Shown here: one piece after another, positions 18,455 to 27,738 of the stretch
Layout of the letters: the number at the start of each line of letters is the position of its first letter
Numbering within the stretch: the stretch's first letter is position 1
Source of the DNA: Pseudomonas sp. RIT623
GTDB taxonomy: Bacteria; Pseudomonadota; Gammaproteobacteria; Pseudomonadales; Pseudomonadaceae
DNA: 64,000 nt
Direction: 5' to 3'
Assembly: GCF_004519305.1 (NCBI RefSeq)
Contig: NZ_SOZA01000004.1
Location: 124,001 to 188,000, forward strand
Position numbers and translations under genes: made by a program
Notes under the pieces: model-generated
What the model was told of the DNA's origin: nothing
The model's database searches: none
Seen by the model: the letters and a program-made list of their open reading frames with translations, nothing else

Positions 18455-20080
18455 ATGTCCCTACGCAATATGAATATCGCGCCCCGCGCGTTGCTCGGTT
18501 TCGCCGTGATCGGCGTGCTGATGCTCGGCTTGGGTATCTTCTCGCTGATCCAGATGGGCAACATCCGCCAGGCTGGCGTGACCATCGAGGAAGTCAGCGT
18601 GCCCAGCATCAAGACCCTCGACGAGCTGACCGCGCTGAACCTGCGCCTGCGCACCCTCTCCTACCGCCTGCTGCTCAACCGCGAACCGGCCACCCAGCAG
18701 GAGACCCTGCGCCTGCTCGACCAGCGCAATGCGCAGATCGACAAGGCCCGCCAGGTCTATGAGCCGCTGGTCACCGCCGCCGACGAGAAGGCCGCGTTCG
18801 ACCAGTATGGCCAGTTGCTCAATCAATACCGCCAGCTCGAGGCGCGCATGCGCAGCCTGAGCCAGGCCGGCGACCTGGACGCCCTGCGCGACCTGCTCAA
18901 CAGCGACCTGCCGGCCAACTCCGAGCAGATCAACAAGGTGATGGATACCCTGGTGCGCATCAACACCGACCAGACCGCCGACACCAACGCCGCCGCCGCC
19001 AGCCAGTATGCCGGCGCCTTTGCCCTGGTGATCGGCCTGCTGGTCGCCGCCACCGTGCTGACCCTGCTGTTCGCCTTCCTGCTGACCCGCAGCATCGTCA
19101 AGCCCATCGAGGAAGCACTCAAGGCCGCCGAGCAGATCGCCGAAGGCGACCTCACCCATACCATCCGCCCCGATGGCACCGACGAAGCCGCGCGCCTGCT
19201 GCAGGCCATGGCCAAGATGCAGGACAAGCTGCGCGACACCCTGCAGCTGATCGCCGGCTCCGCCACCCAGCTGGCCTCCGCCGCCGAGGAGCTGAACAGC
19301 GTCACCGACGAAAGCGCCCGTGGCCTGCAGCAACAGAACAACGAGATCGAGCAGGCCGCCACCGCCGTCACCGAGATGACCAGCGCCGTGGAAGAAGTGG
19401 CGCGCAATGCCGTGAGCACCTCCGAGGCCTCCGGCGAGGCCAGCCGCTCGGCCGGCGATGGCCGCGACCTGGTGATGGAGACCGTGGGCGCCATCGAGCG
19501 CATGAGCGGCGACGTGCAGGCCACCGCCAAGCTGATCAGCCAACTGGCCGAGCAGTCCCGTGACATTGGCAAGGTGCTGGACGTGATCCGCGGCCTGGCC
19601 GACCAGACCAACCTGCTGGCGCTCAACGCCGCCATCGAGGCCGCCCGCGCCGGTGAAGCCGGCCGTGGCTTCGCCGTGGTCGCCGATGAAGTACGGGCCC
19701 TGGCCCACCGCACCCAGCAGTCCACCAGCGAGATCGAGCGGATGATCGGCAGCATCCAGGGCGGCACCGAGCAGGCCGTGGACTCGATGCGCACCAGCAC
19801 CGAACGCGCTGAATCGACCCTGAACATTGCCCGTGGCGCGGGCCTGGCGCTGGACACCATCGCCGGCGCGGTGGCGCAGATCAACGAACGCAACCTGGTG
19901 ATCGCCAGCGCCGCCGAGGAGCAGGCCCAGGTGGCCCGCGAGGTGGACCGCAACCTGGTGAACATCAACGACCTGTCGGTGCAGAGCGCCACCGGCGCGC
20001 ACCAGACCAGCGCGGCGAGCGCCGAGCTGTCGCGCCTGGCGGTGGATCTCAGTGGCCTGGTCTCCCGCTTCCGCGTTTAA
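18455..20080 (+). CDS. Methyl-accepting chemotaxis protein with four-helix-bundle sensor
   Basis: 541-residue chemoreceptor of a different class from its neighbour. TM1 is at about 12-35, the periplasmic region (about 36-185) looks like an all-helical 4HB sensor rich in Leu, Gln and Arg, and TM2 is at about 190-212. HAMP and a signalling domain with [18 protein letters not shown] follow. The start [11 protein letters not shown] at 18455 is preferred on family grounds; an in-frame ATG at 18416 would add 13 residues. Its last 32 bases overlap the 3' end of the convergent amine oxidase gene. The ligand is unknown. Confidence 0.88.
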   Translation: MSLRNMNIAPRALLGFAVIGVLMLGLGIFSLIQMGNIRQAGVTIEEVSVPSIKTLDELTALNLRLRTLSYRLLLNREPATQQETLRLLDQRNAQIDKARQVYEPLVTAADEKAAFDQYGQLLNQYRQLEARMRSLSQAGDLDALRDLLNSDLPANSEQINKVMDTLVRINTDQTADTNAAAASQYAGAFALVIGLLVAATVLTLLFAFLLTRSIVKPIEEALKAAEQIAEGDLTHTIRPDGTDEAARLLQAMAKMQDKLRDTLQLIAGSATQLASAAEELNSVTDESARGLQQQNNEIEQAATAVTEMTSAVEEVARNAVSTSEASGEASRSAGDGRDLVMETVGAIERMSGDVQATAKLISQLAEQSRDIGKVLDVIRGLADQTNLLALNAAIEAARAGEAGRGFAVVADEVRALAHRTQQSTSEIERMIGSIQGGTEQAVDSMRTSTERAESTLNIARGAGLALDTIAGAVAQINERNLVIASAAEEQAQVAREVDRNLVNINDLSVQSATGAHQTSAASAELSRLAVDLSGLVSRFRV

Positions 20081-21935
20081 GGCCTGGGCAAAGCCGGTTC
20101 ATCAACCACCCGATGAACCGGTTCCATTTTGGCTGTGGAAGCGGCGGCAAGTCAGCCAGGGCCACGGGCTTTAGATGCTGCCATTGCGAGAGCGGCCCAC
20201 CTTCCACAACCGAGCCGTCGTTGAATTTCTTGGCCAGCTTGTCCACTGCGTTCAACGCGGTCGTTACCGCGCCTTCGGCCCAGCCGCCAGTCCAGGACAC
20301 ATCGTCACCGGCCAGGATGAAACCATCGTCGACAACGCCGTTGCCGCCATCATGGAACTGGCTGAACAGCAACCTCTGATATTCGTACTGTCCCGGCAGG
20401 TTCATCTTGAAAGCGCCCAGATAAAAGGGCTCGCCCTCCCAATGGATCTGCGCGAAAGGGTCGCTGCCCTCCAGGCGCCCACGCAAGCCCAGCCCTGGGT
20501 AGATCTGCTCGAGCAACGTTGTACACAACGCGCCGTTTGACATGTCTGGCTGCCCAGCCAGCAGCTTGAGGCTGTCATCGTTCCAGGTATACGAAAGAAG
20601 CAGGCCAGAGCCTTTGTAGGGGCCGTGGCTGGCCGAGTAGTCCACCAGGTAGGTACCACGCGTCAGGCGGTCGGAAAGCGTGATACTCATCAACTGACGG
20701 CCTTGCTCGTCCCGCTGCTTCCAAAACGCATCCTTGGTTGCCGCGAAGACTTTGGTCGACTGCATGTAATGGGTGTACATCACCGCTTCCCATTGCTTCT
20801 GACTGAGCAGTGGCCGTTCGGGCGCGGCATGGCGATAGCGGAACTTGTCGAGAAGACGCACGTGCGGCGTGTAGACCACCGCGGCAAACCGCTGAGTGTA
20901 GTCCTGCTGGGTATCCAGGTCGCGCAGGCTGACCTCGAAATGGCCATCATCCAGGCGGCTGACCAGGCTCACTTGCTGACGTAACGGGTCGTGGCCCGGC
21001 AACGCGTCCCGGGTCAGCGTCTCTACAGTAGCCTCGGCTTGCCAATACACTTGTTGATCGCCAAAACTGGCCGCACTCTGGGTCCACAACCGCTGCGGCA
21101 ATTGCTCGGCGCCATCGCGCATCAGTTGGTGCGATACATCCAGGCCGGTGTACAACACTCGCAAGACTTCCAGAAAACTGTTGGGGAAATCTGTGTTCCA
21201 CCCACCGGTGCCGAAACCGATCTGGCCGAACAGGTTGATATCCGATGCAGGCCAGCGGGCCTGCTCGACCATCGCGGCATGGAAACTCAAGTTGTCCCAG
21301 CCGTGGGCCAAAATGGTGTTCCAGATAGTTTTTATACGGCCTGTATCGACACTTCCGTCGGACATGGCCCGTTCCATTTGCGAAAACAGAATCGGCTGTT
21401 GCTCGAGGAACTCTCCAAAGAAGCGGTCCTCGATGGCTTTAAACTTTTCAGGCCGCGCAAACTTGCCCTCATCCCCTTCGAAGTAGTACTTGACGCCCTC
21501 GTAGTCGACCACTGTACTTACTGCGGCGACACTGCCTGGGTTGGGGAAGTCTTCACTGTTTTCACGCATGCGTACTTTTGCAAAATAGTGCATCAATGTT
21601 CTGCCGGACACCGGAAAACGCATCGCGCCTCGCTCGAACGGGGTGTTCCCCAGCGCCGTCGAGAACATGCGACCACCGACCCGCCCACTGGCGTCGACCA
21701 CAACTGGTCGCAGGCCCATGCGCATGCATTCATAACCCGCCACCAGCCCCGCTACACCGGCACCGACCACCAGTACAGGCTGGCCCAGGTGTTCCGCCGT
21801 CACACTGCCCAAGGGGCTTTTCCCCTTGCTGGCCAAGTAAGCGGCATAGTCGAACGGGAAGTCCGGAACCAATGCACTGACAGCACTGGCACGGGCCAGC
21901 AAGTTGCGTCGCATCCTATTGGGGGTGGCGGCCAT
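20049..21935 (-). CDS. Flavin amine oxidase / L-amino-acid 2-monooxygenase family protein
   Basis: 628-residue flavoprotein of the family holding lysine 2-monooxygenase (DavB), phenylalanine 2-oxidase and tryptophan 2-monooxygenase. The FAD motif [12 protein letters not shown] starts at residue 58. Family blocks seen are [63 protein letters not shown] and the C-terminal [19 protein letters not shown]. These resemble DavB most by eye. Such enzymes turn an amino acid into its one-carbon-shorter amide with O2, or into a 2-oxo acid. A nitrilase-family amidase lies nearby, which suggests the amide route. A GAGGAA ribosome site precedes the start. Substrate is unknown. Confidence 0.85.
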   Translation of the reverse strand: MAATPNRMRRNLLARASAVSALVPDFPFDYAAYLASKGKSPLGSVTAEHLGQPVLVVGAGVAGLVAGYECMRMGLRPVVVDASGRVGGRMFSTALGNTPFERGAMRFPVSGRTLMHYFAKVRMRENSEDFPNPGSVAAVSTVVDYEGVKYYFEGDEGKFARPEKFKAIEDRFFGEFLEQQPILFSQMERAMSDGSVDTGRIKTIWNTILAHGWDNLSFHAAMVEQARWPASDINLFGQIGFGTGGWNTDFPNSFLEVLRVLYTGLDVSHQLMRDGAEQLPQRLWTQSAASFGDQQVYWQAEATVETLTRDALPGHDPLRQQVSLVSRLDDGHFEVSLRDLDTQQDYTQRFAAVVYTPHVRLLDKFRYRHAAPERPLLSQKQWEAVMYTHYMQSTKVFAATKDAFWKQRDEQGRQLMSITLSDRLTRGTYLVDYSASHGPYKGSGLLLSYTWNDDSLKLLAGQPDMSNGALCTTLLEQIYPGLGLRGRLEGSDPFAQIHWEGEPFYLGAFKMNLPGQYEYQRLLFSQFHDGGNGVVDDGFILAGDDVSWTGGWAEGAVTTALNAVDKLAKKFNDGSVVEGGPLSQWQHLKPVALADLPPLPQPKWNRFIGWLMNRLCPGLKRGSGRPGH

Positions 21936-22117
21936 ATGGATTATTCCTCAGCAAATAGTCAGTTTTTCCCAAGCCCTTTAAGAAAACACCTACGCACATT
22001 TTCTTCATATTGGGCTATTAATTCGCTCCCCAACACTGACAAAAGTACCAGTTGACAGCTTTTTCCAATGTCCCGGACTGTCATCCAAGGCAAATATTCA
22101 AGTCACCTGGAGCTGCC
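21936..22117. promoter_or_regulatory. Divergent AT-rich promoter region of the amine oxidase / permease block
   Basis: 182 bases, visibly more AT-rich than the surroundings. For the minus-strand oxidase a possible sigma-70 pair is TTGTCA (22037-22042) and TAATAG (22015-22020) with a 16-base spacer. For the plus strand TTGACA occurs at 22052-22057 but no good -10 follows at 17 bases. No regulator gene lies inside the block. Confidence 0.35.
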
Positions 22118-23530
22118 ATGCCTTGCGCAAAACCCGACAACAAGCGTCTTGAAGTCGAAACCCGCAGTATCGAGCAGGTCCCTCACGAGGAACGTCATGG
22201 ACAGGCCTGGCAACTGGGGCCTTTCTGGTTCACCGGCAACTTCGTGCTCACGACCATGGCGACCGGGTTCATCGGCCCAGCCAGCGGCCTTGCCGCACTG
22301 CACGCGATCCTCGCGATCGTTCTCGGGGTCGCCCTCGGTACCCTGTGCATGGCCTTGCACGCCAACCAGGGCCCGCGCCTGGGGCTGGCCCAGATGATCC
22401 AGTCACGGGCCCAGTTCGGCATTCGCGGCGCGGTCCTGCCATTTGCGGTGGTGGTCTGTGTCTATATCGGTTTCAACGTGTTCAACCTGACACTGGCCAG
22501 CCAAGCGCTAAGCCCTGTAGTGGGAGGCCCTAGCATGTTGTGGCAGGGGTTGTTCCTGGGGGTGGCGATGTTCATCGCGATCGTCGGTCACGACCTGCTG
22601 CACACCGTACAGCGGTGGCTGACCTATCTGCTGATCGGCGTGTTCGGCCTGCTCAGCATCAGCGCTCTGAATACCCTTGAGCTCGACAGTGTGCAGCCCT
22701 TGCAGCCGTTCTCCTGGGCGGTATTCATCGCTCAGATGTCGGCCGCTGCCGCCTATCAGGTCAGCTATGCCGTCTACGTTTCCGATTACTCGCGCTACTT
22801 GCCCAGCGACACGCCCGCCCGCCGAGTCATCGGTTGGACCTACCTGGGCGCAGCCACATCGGCCATCTGGCTCATGTCGCTGGGCGCCCTGGCGAGCTCC
22901 GCACTGCCGGGCAACGGCCCGATCAGTTATGTAACGCAACTGGGCGACCTAATATACCCGGGTTTCGGCAGCTTGGCGGTGCTGCTGGCAGTACCGGCGC
23001 TGGTCGGCATCATGGCCGTCAACTGCTATGGCGCCATGCTCACCGGTGCCAGCGCCCTGACTGCATTCCGCCCCTTGCGTCCTGGCTCGGGGGCGCGCAT
23101 CGGCGGAATCGGCCTGGTCGGGCTGGCGGTCTATCTGATCGCCATCGGCCTTCCTGAAGGGTATCTGGAAAGCTTCAGCCTGTTCCTGCAGATGATGCTG
23201 TACTTCCTGCTGCCCTGGAGCGCGATCAACCTCACCGACTTCTACCTGCTGCGCAAAGGACGTTATGTGATTGCCGACCTGTTCGATACCCAAGGCATCT
23301 ACGGACGCTGGGCGCTGCCCGGAATACTGGCTTATGCCGGGGCCCTGCTGGCCATGCTGCCATTGGCCAGCATCGGTGACTACAGCGGCTGGATGGTCAC
23401 TGTGTTGGGTGGGGTGGACCTGGCCGCGCCGACCGGGTTCGCCGTGGCAGCCCTGCTCTATTTCTACCTGACACGCCAACGCGACCATCAGCGTGAAACC
23501 GTACTGTGGGCCAAGGAAAACCAGTCATGA
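22118..23530 (+). CDS. NCS1-family cytosine/purine/hydantoin-type permease
   Basis: 470-residue inner membrane transporter with about 12 hydrophobic segments. The NCS1 pattern is visible as GPFWFTGNF near the start, GPRLGLAQMIQSRAQFGIRG, and SDYSRYLPSDTPARR in the middle. NCS1 proteins symport nucleobases, allantoin or hydantoins with H+ or Na+. The start MPCAKPDNK at 22118 has GGAG seven bases upstream and is preferred over an ATG 66 bases earlier. It overlaps the amidase gene by four bases. It may import the nitrogen compound that its two neighbours degrade. Confidence 0.88.
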   Translation: MPCAKPDNKRLEVETRSIEQVPHEERHGQAWQLGPFWFTGNFVLTTMATGFIGPASGLAALHAILAIVLGVALGTLCMALHANQGPRLGLAQMIQSRAQFGIRGAVLPFAVVVCVYIGFNVFNLTLASQALSPVVGGPSMLWQGLFLGVAMFIAIVGHDLLHTVQRWLTYLLIGVFGLLSISALNTLELDSVQPLQPFSWAVFIAQMSAAAAYQVSYAVYVSDYSRYLPSDTPARRVIGWTYLGAATSAIWLMSLGALASSALPGNGPISYVTQLGDLIYPGFGSLAVLLAVPALVGIMAVNCYGAMLTGASALTAFRPLRPGSGARIGGIGLVGLAVYLIAIGLPEGYLESFSLFLQMMLYFLLPWSAINLTDFYLLRKGRYVIADLFDTQGIYGRWALPGILAYAGALLAMLPLASIGDYSGWMVTVLGGVDLAAPTGFAVAALLYFYLTRQRDHQRETVLWAKENQS

Positions 23531-24378
23531 ACAGCATCCAGCGCGTGGCCTGCCAGCAACTGGCTCCCGAACTCGGCCAATCCGAGCGAAACCTGGCGCG
23601 TTCCCTGGCGGCGATCAGCGAAGCTGCGCATGCCGGGGCGCGATTGGTGGTACTGCCGGAACTGGCCCTCAGTGGCTATGCATTCCGTGATCGGGCAGAG
23701 GCCTACGAACTCGCCGAGGAACGTGATGGTCCGGCCTTGGCCGCCTGGGCCGAGCGGGCATGCCGGCATGACGTGATCGTGGTTGGGGGGTTCTGTGAGC
23801 GCCTGGCCGACGGTGCAGTGGCCAACAGTTCGGTGCTGATCGAGCCAGACGGACGGCGCACCTTCTACCGCAAGGCCCATCTGTGGGATCGCGAGACCCT
23901 GATCTTCACTCCCGGCGACCAGCCTCCACCGGTTATCACCACCGCCATCGGTCGGGTCGCGATGATGATCTGCTACGACCTGGAATTCCCCGAATGGGTA
24001 CGCCTGGTCGCACTTTCCGGGGCCCAACTGCTGTGCGCGCCAGTCAACTGGCCTGATGGGCCTCGCCCCCGCGGACAACGGCCTGCGGAGGTGACTCGGG
24101 TCCAGGCCAATGCCTCGCTCAACCGCCTGTTCATGCTGGCCTGCGATCGCAGCGGCGAGGAGCGTGGGGTTCGCTGGGTGGGCGGCTCTTCGCTGGTGGA
24201 TGCCAACGGCTACCTGCTCGCTGGTGGCGAAACCCTCGATCACCCCCAGTTATTACTGGCCGACATCGCCCTGGAAGAGGCCGATGAGAAACGCATCAGC
24301 TCGCACAATCATGTACTGCATGACCGTCGCCCGCAGCTCTACCACGGCCTGCTCCGAGCAGTGCCCTGCGCTCAATAG
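23527..24378 (+). CDS. Carbon-nitrogen hydrolase (nitrilase superfamily amidase)
   Basis: 283-residue cytosolic amidase or carbamoylase. The Glu-Lys-Cys triad is visible: Glu in VVLPELALSGY (near 43), Lys in YRKAHLWDRE (near 115) and Cys in MMICYDLEFPEW (near 148). The start ATG overlaps the permease stop (ATGA), so translation is coupled. The resemblance is to the 5-aminovaleramidase and N-carbamoyl-amine hydrolase branches, without a firm match to either. Its last seven bases overlap the end of convergent gbcB. Together with the monooxygenase it would make an amide-to-acid pathway; this is inference. Confidence 0.87.
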   Translation: MNSIQRVACQQLAPELGQSERNLARSLAAISEAAHAGARLVVLPELALSGYAFRDRAEAYELAEERDGPALAAWAERACRHDVIVVGGFCERLADGAVANSSVLIEPDGRRTFYRKAHLWDRETLIFTPGDQPPPVITTAIGRVAMMICYDLEFPEWVRLVALSGAQLLCAPVNWPDGPRPRGQRPAEVTRVQANASLNRLFMLACDRSGEERGVRWVGGSSLVDANGYLLAGGETLDHPQLLLADIALEEADEKRISSHNHVLHDRRPQLYHGLLRAVPCAQ

Positions 24379-25472
24379 TCGATGCGCACATCGCCCTTCG
24401 GCACGCTGCAGCACGACAGGATGTAGCCCTCGGCCTCATCCTCCTCGGTGATCCCGCCGTTGTGCTCCATCTGCACCTCGCCACCGAGCTTGAGCACCTT
24501 GCAGGTGCCGCAGATGCCCATGCCGCAAGCCTTGGGAATCATCAGCCCGACCTTGGCCGCCGCCGCATGCACGGTCTCGCCCGGGGCCACGCGAATGCTC
24601 TTGTCGCTGCCGACGAACTCCACCAGGTTGAGGTCGGCCACGTCCAGTTCCGGCGCATCGGCCGCCGCTTCGGCGTGTTCCACCGCGTCGGCCTTGGCCT
24701 CCGGCGGCGTAGCGCCGAACGACTCCTCGTGGTAGTTCCTCATGTCGAAGCCGACCGCCTCGAGCATGCGCTTGACCGCGTTCATATAGGGCGTAGGGCC
24801 ACAGCAGAAGATCACTCGCTCCATGTAGTCCGGCGCGATCAACTCCATCAGGCGTTGGTTGAGGTAACCGCGATACCCCGCCCATGGCTCGCCCAGGCCG
24901 TGCTTCTCGCAGACGATGTGCAGGCTGAAGTTGGGGATGCGCGAGGCCATCTGCTCCAGCTCGCGGTGGAAGATGATGTCTTTCGGCGAGCGCGCGCTGT
25001 GCACGAACACCATGTCGACGTTGGCATTGGTGTCGTAGAACCAGCGCGCCATGGACATCACCGGGGTGATACCGACGCCACCGGACAGGTACAGCACCTT
25101 GCCCGCCGGGAAATCGATGGCATTGAACAGCCCCACTGGCCCGTGCACCGGCAGCTCGGCGCCTTCGTGCATGGTGTCGTGGAGGAAGTTCGACACCAGC
25201 CCGCCCGGCACCCGCTTGACCGTGATCGAGAAGCTGTAGGGCACCGACGGCGAGCTGGAGATGGTGTACGAACGCATCACCGGCCGGCCTTCGATCTCCA
25301 GCTCCAGGGTGACGAACTGCCCCGGTTTGAAGAAGAACATGATCGGTTGGTCGGCCATGAAGCAGAAGGTGCGCACGTCCCAGGTCTCCTGGATGACCTT
25401 GACGCAGCGCACGATATGGCGGCCATTGGTCCAGGTCTGGGTGGTGACCGGATTGAGGAAGGTATCGGACAT
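24372..25472 (-). CDS. gbcB: Glycine betaine monooxygenase reductase subunit
   Basis: 366-residue ferredoxin-NAD(P)H reductase of the Rieske enzyme GbcA. The flavin motif MRSYTISSSP is near 84-93, the NAD-binding FCCGPTPYMNAVKRML segment near 235-250, and a C-terminal 2Fe-2S domain carries CGMGICGTC plus a late Cys. The start MSDTFLNPVT at 25472 has GGAG upstream and matches the family; a longer frame adds 29 residues. It is divergent from gbcA, as in other pseudomonads. Confidence 0.95.
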   Translation of the reverse strand: MSDTFLNPVTTQTWTNGRHIVRCVKVIQETWDVRTFCFMADQPIMFFFKPGQFVTLELEIEGRPVMRSYTISSSPSVPYSFSITVKRVPGGLVSNFLHDTMHEGAELPVHGPVGLFNAIDFPAGKVLYLSGGVGITPVMSMARWFYDTNANVDMVFVHSARSPKDIIFHRELEQMASRIPNFSLHIVCEKHGLGEPWAGYRGYLNQRLMELIAPDYMERVIFCCGPTPYMNAVKRMLEAVGFDMRNYHEESFGATPPEAKADAVEHAEAAADAPELDVADLNLVEFVGSDKSIRVAPGETVHAAAAKVGLMIPKACGMGICGTCKVLKLGGEVQMEHNGGITEEDEAEGYILSCCSVPKGDVRIDY

Positions 25473-25770
25473 GTTCATCTCCAGCAGCCGACTGTCGGCC
25501 TTTCTTATGGCTCCGATAATGCGCATCCCGCCGCCGCCGTACATTCCCATCCGCGACATCGGCGTGCTTATCGCGACCAGCCCCGCACTACAGGGGCTGG
25601 CGCGTCGGAATTCGATTCGGCCATGTCGCCCATGGACATGGTCGTTTCAGTGCTCGAACGCACACTCCTCGGCAAAACCAACTGCTGATTCCAAAAGCAG
25701 ACAGCCTTGCGGCACAACAACAACGATTAGCCACCTTTTGCTGGCCGCATGCGGCCCCGAGGACCACACG
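25473..25770. promoter_or_regulatory. Divergent gbcA / gbcB promoter region with repeat elements
   Basis: 298 bases. Two GCGAC cores (25553-25557 and 25573-25577, in CCGCGACAT and ATCGCGACC) lie about two helical turns apart. An inverted repeat CCATGTC-N7-GACATGG spans 25621-25641. Both genes are known GbdR targets in P. aeruginosa, so these are candidate GbdR sites. Which one is used cannot be told from sequence. Confidence 0.4.
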
Positions 25771-27063
25771 ATGGACGTCACCGCAACCCTGAGCCTGGGC
25801 GATCCACTGGAACCTGCACGCAAGGCCACAGCCGAGATGCTGCAGACCCGCGAGCGTACCTACTCGCTGCCGCAGCCGTTCTATTGCGACGAGCGCCTGT
25901 TCCAGATCGACCTGCAGGAGATCTTCCACAAGGAATGGCTGATCGCAGGCCTGGTGTGCGAGATCCCGGCCAAGGGCAACTACATCACCCTGCAGATCGG
26001 CAAGAATCCGATCATCGTGGTGCGTGGCGCCGAGGGCAAAGTGCATGCCTTCCACAACGTCTGCCGCCACCGCGGCTCGCGCCTTTGCGTCAGCGAAAAG
26101 GGCAAGGTGGCCAAGCTGGTCTGCCCCTACCACCAGTGGACCTACGAGCTCGACGGCCGCCTGCTGTTCGCCGGCACCGAGATGGGCGTCGACTTCGACA
26201 TGAACCAGTACGGCCTGAAACCGGTGAACGTGAAGGTGGCTGGTGGCTACATCTTCATCAGCCTGGCCGAGAACCCGCCGGCCATCGACGAGTTCCTCGC
26301 CACCCTGGACCACTACATGGAGCCGTACGACATGGAGAACACCAAGGTGGCGGTGCAGACCACCTTGATGGAAAAGGCCAACTGGAAACTGGTGCTGGAG
26401 AACAACCGCGAGTGCTACCACTGCAACGGCTCGCACCCGGAATTGCTCAAGACCCTGCTGGAATGGGACGACACCAACGACCCGCGCGCCAGCCAGGAAT
26501 TCAAGGACCACGTCGCCGCCTCGGCCGCGGCCTGGGAAGCCGAGAAGATTCCCTACCTGCACAAGAGCCATGGCTTGCGTAACCGCATCGTGCGCATGCC
26601 GCTGCTCAAGGGCACCGTGTCGATGACCATGGACGGCAAGGTGGCATGCAAGAAGCTGATGGGCCGGATCAAGAACCCGGACCTGGGCTCGATGCGCATC
26701 CTGCACCTGCCGCATTCGTGGAACCATTGCATGGGCGACCACATGATCGTGTTCACCGTGTGGCCGATCAGCGCGCAGGAGACCATGGTCACCACCAAGT
26801 GGCTGGTGCACAAGGATGCGGTGGAGGGGGTGGATTACAACCCTGAAGAAATGCGCAAGGTGTGGGACGCGACCAACGACCAGGACCGCCGCCTGGCCGA
26901 GGAGAACCAGCGCGGGATCAATTCCACGGCGTACCAGCCAGGGCCTTATTCGAAAACTTACGAGTTCGGCGTGGTGAATTTCATCGATTGGTACAGCCAG
27001 CGGTTGCTGAACAACCTTGGCGCGGAGCCGGCGGCTTATCTCAAGGAGATCAAGGCGCAGTAG
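25771..27063 (+). CDS. gbcA: Glycine betaine monooxygenase, Rieske oxygenase subunit
   Basis: 430-residue Rieske non-haem iron oxygenase that demethylates glycine betaine to dimethylglycine plus formaldehyde. Rieske ligands are Cys98 and His100 (CRHRG) and Cys118 and His121 (CPYHQW). The catalytic iron ligands fall in ENNRECYHCNGSHPEL near 212-222. The start MDVTATLSLG at 25771 follows the ribosome site GAGGACC and fits the family length. It partners GbcB across the divergent promoter. Confidence 0.96.
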   Translation: MDVTATLSLGDPLEPARKATAEMLQTRERTYSLPQPFYCDERLFQIDLQEIFHKEWLIAGLVCEIPAKGNYITLQIGKNPIIVVRGAEGKVHAFHNVCRHRGSRLCVSEKGKVAKLVCPYHQWTYELDGRLLFAGTEMGVDFDMNQYGLKPVNVKVAGGYIFISLAENPPAIDEFLATLDHYMEPYDMENTKVAVQTTLMEKANWKLVLENNRECYHCNGSHPELLKTLLEWDDTNDPRASQEFKDHVAASAAAWEAEKIPYLHKSHGLRNRIVRMPLLKGTVSMTMDGKVACKKLMGRIKNPDLGSMRILHLPHSWNHCMGDHMIVFTVWPISAQETMVTTKWLVHKDAVEGVDYNPEEMRKVWDATNDQDRRLAEENQRGINSTAYQPGPYSKTYEFGVVNFIDWYSQRLLNNLGAEPAAYLKEIKAQ

Positions 27064-27084
27064 TCCGCTAACACTCCCAATCCC

Positions 27085-27193
27085 GTAGGAGCCAGCTTGC
27101 TGGCGAACCTCCTGCCTCCTGATGGGTTGGTTCGCCGGCAAGCCGGCTCCTACGGGTTTGCGCATTGCCCGTAGGAGCCAGCTTGCTGGCGAA
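27085..27193. repeat. Triple REP upstream of the RAYT gene
   Basis: Three REP units (27085-27107, 27131-27153, 27171-27193) in alternating orientation. Units one and three share the variant GTAGGAGCCAGCTTGCTGGC; the middle unit is the inverted standard form. Their closeness to the transposase gene is the normal setting of a RAYT. Confidence 0.92.
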
Positions 27194-27282
27194 CGCCCGC
27201 TGTTGTTACATCCTGCCTCGATAGCACCCACGCCTAAATGTGCTCGCCACCTAGACTTGTCCTGGTACCAGGGAGGTCCACC

Positions 27283-27738
27283 ATGCGAATCGCACATGCT
27301 CACCGGCTGCGTACCGGACGCTACTCTGAAACTGGACGTCGCTACATCGTCACCAGCGTGGTACTGCACAGACAACCCATTTTTCTGGAACTGCGCCTCG
27401 CCCGCGCACTCATCACCGAACTGCGCTTCGCCCACGAGCAACAATGGGCGCATAGCCTCTGCTGGGTTGTGATGCCCGATCACTTCCACTGGTTGATCGA
27501 ACTGCGAGACACCGACCTTTCCGAGCTTATGCGCAAGGTCAAATCCAGAAGCACGCAGCGAGTAAACCGCATAGCCTCCCGCCAAGGCCGCCTGTGGCAA
27601 AAGAACTTCCACGACCATGCCCTGCGCAAGGATCAAGACCTGCGCGCCACCGCCCGCTACATCGTCGCCAACCCACTGCGCGCCGGACTCGTCACAACCC
27701 TGCGCCACTACCCTCACTGGGATGCCATGTGGCTTTGA
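27283..27738 (+). CDS. REP-associated tyrosine transposase (RAYT, IS200/IS605-like)
   Basis: 151-residue Y1 transposase of the TnpA-REP type. The HUH metal motif is His67-Phe-His69 in MPDHFHWL, and the catalytic tyrosine is Tyr126 in ATARYIVANP. RAYTs cut and move REP single-stranded DNA and are thought to seed REPs in the chromosome. The start at 27283 follows a strong GGGAGGT ribosome site. The gene is intact. REPs lie only on its upstream side; downstream, its stop codon falls inside the first unit of the DnaA-box repeat region. Confidence 0.9.
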   Translation: MRIAHAHRLRTGRYSETGRRYIVTSVVLHRQPIFLELRLARALITELRFAHEQQWAHSLCWVVMPDHFHWLIELRDTDLSELMRKVKSRSTQRVNRIASRQGRLWQKNFHDHALRKDQDLRATARYIVANPLRAGLVTTLRHYPHWDAMWL

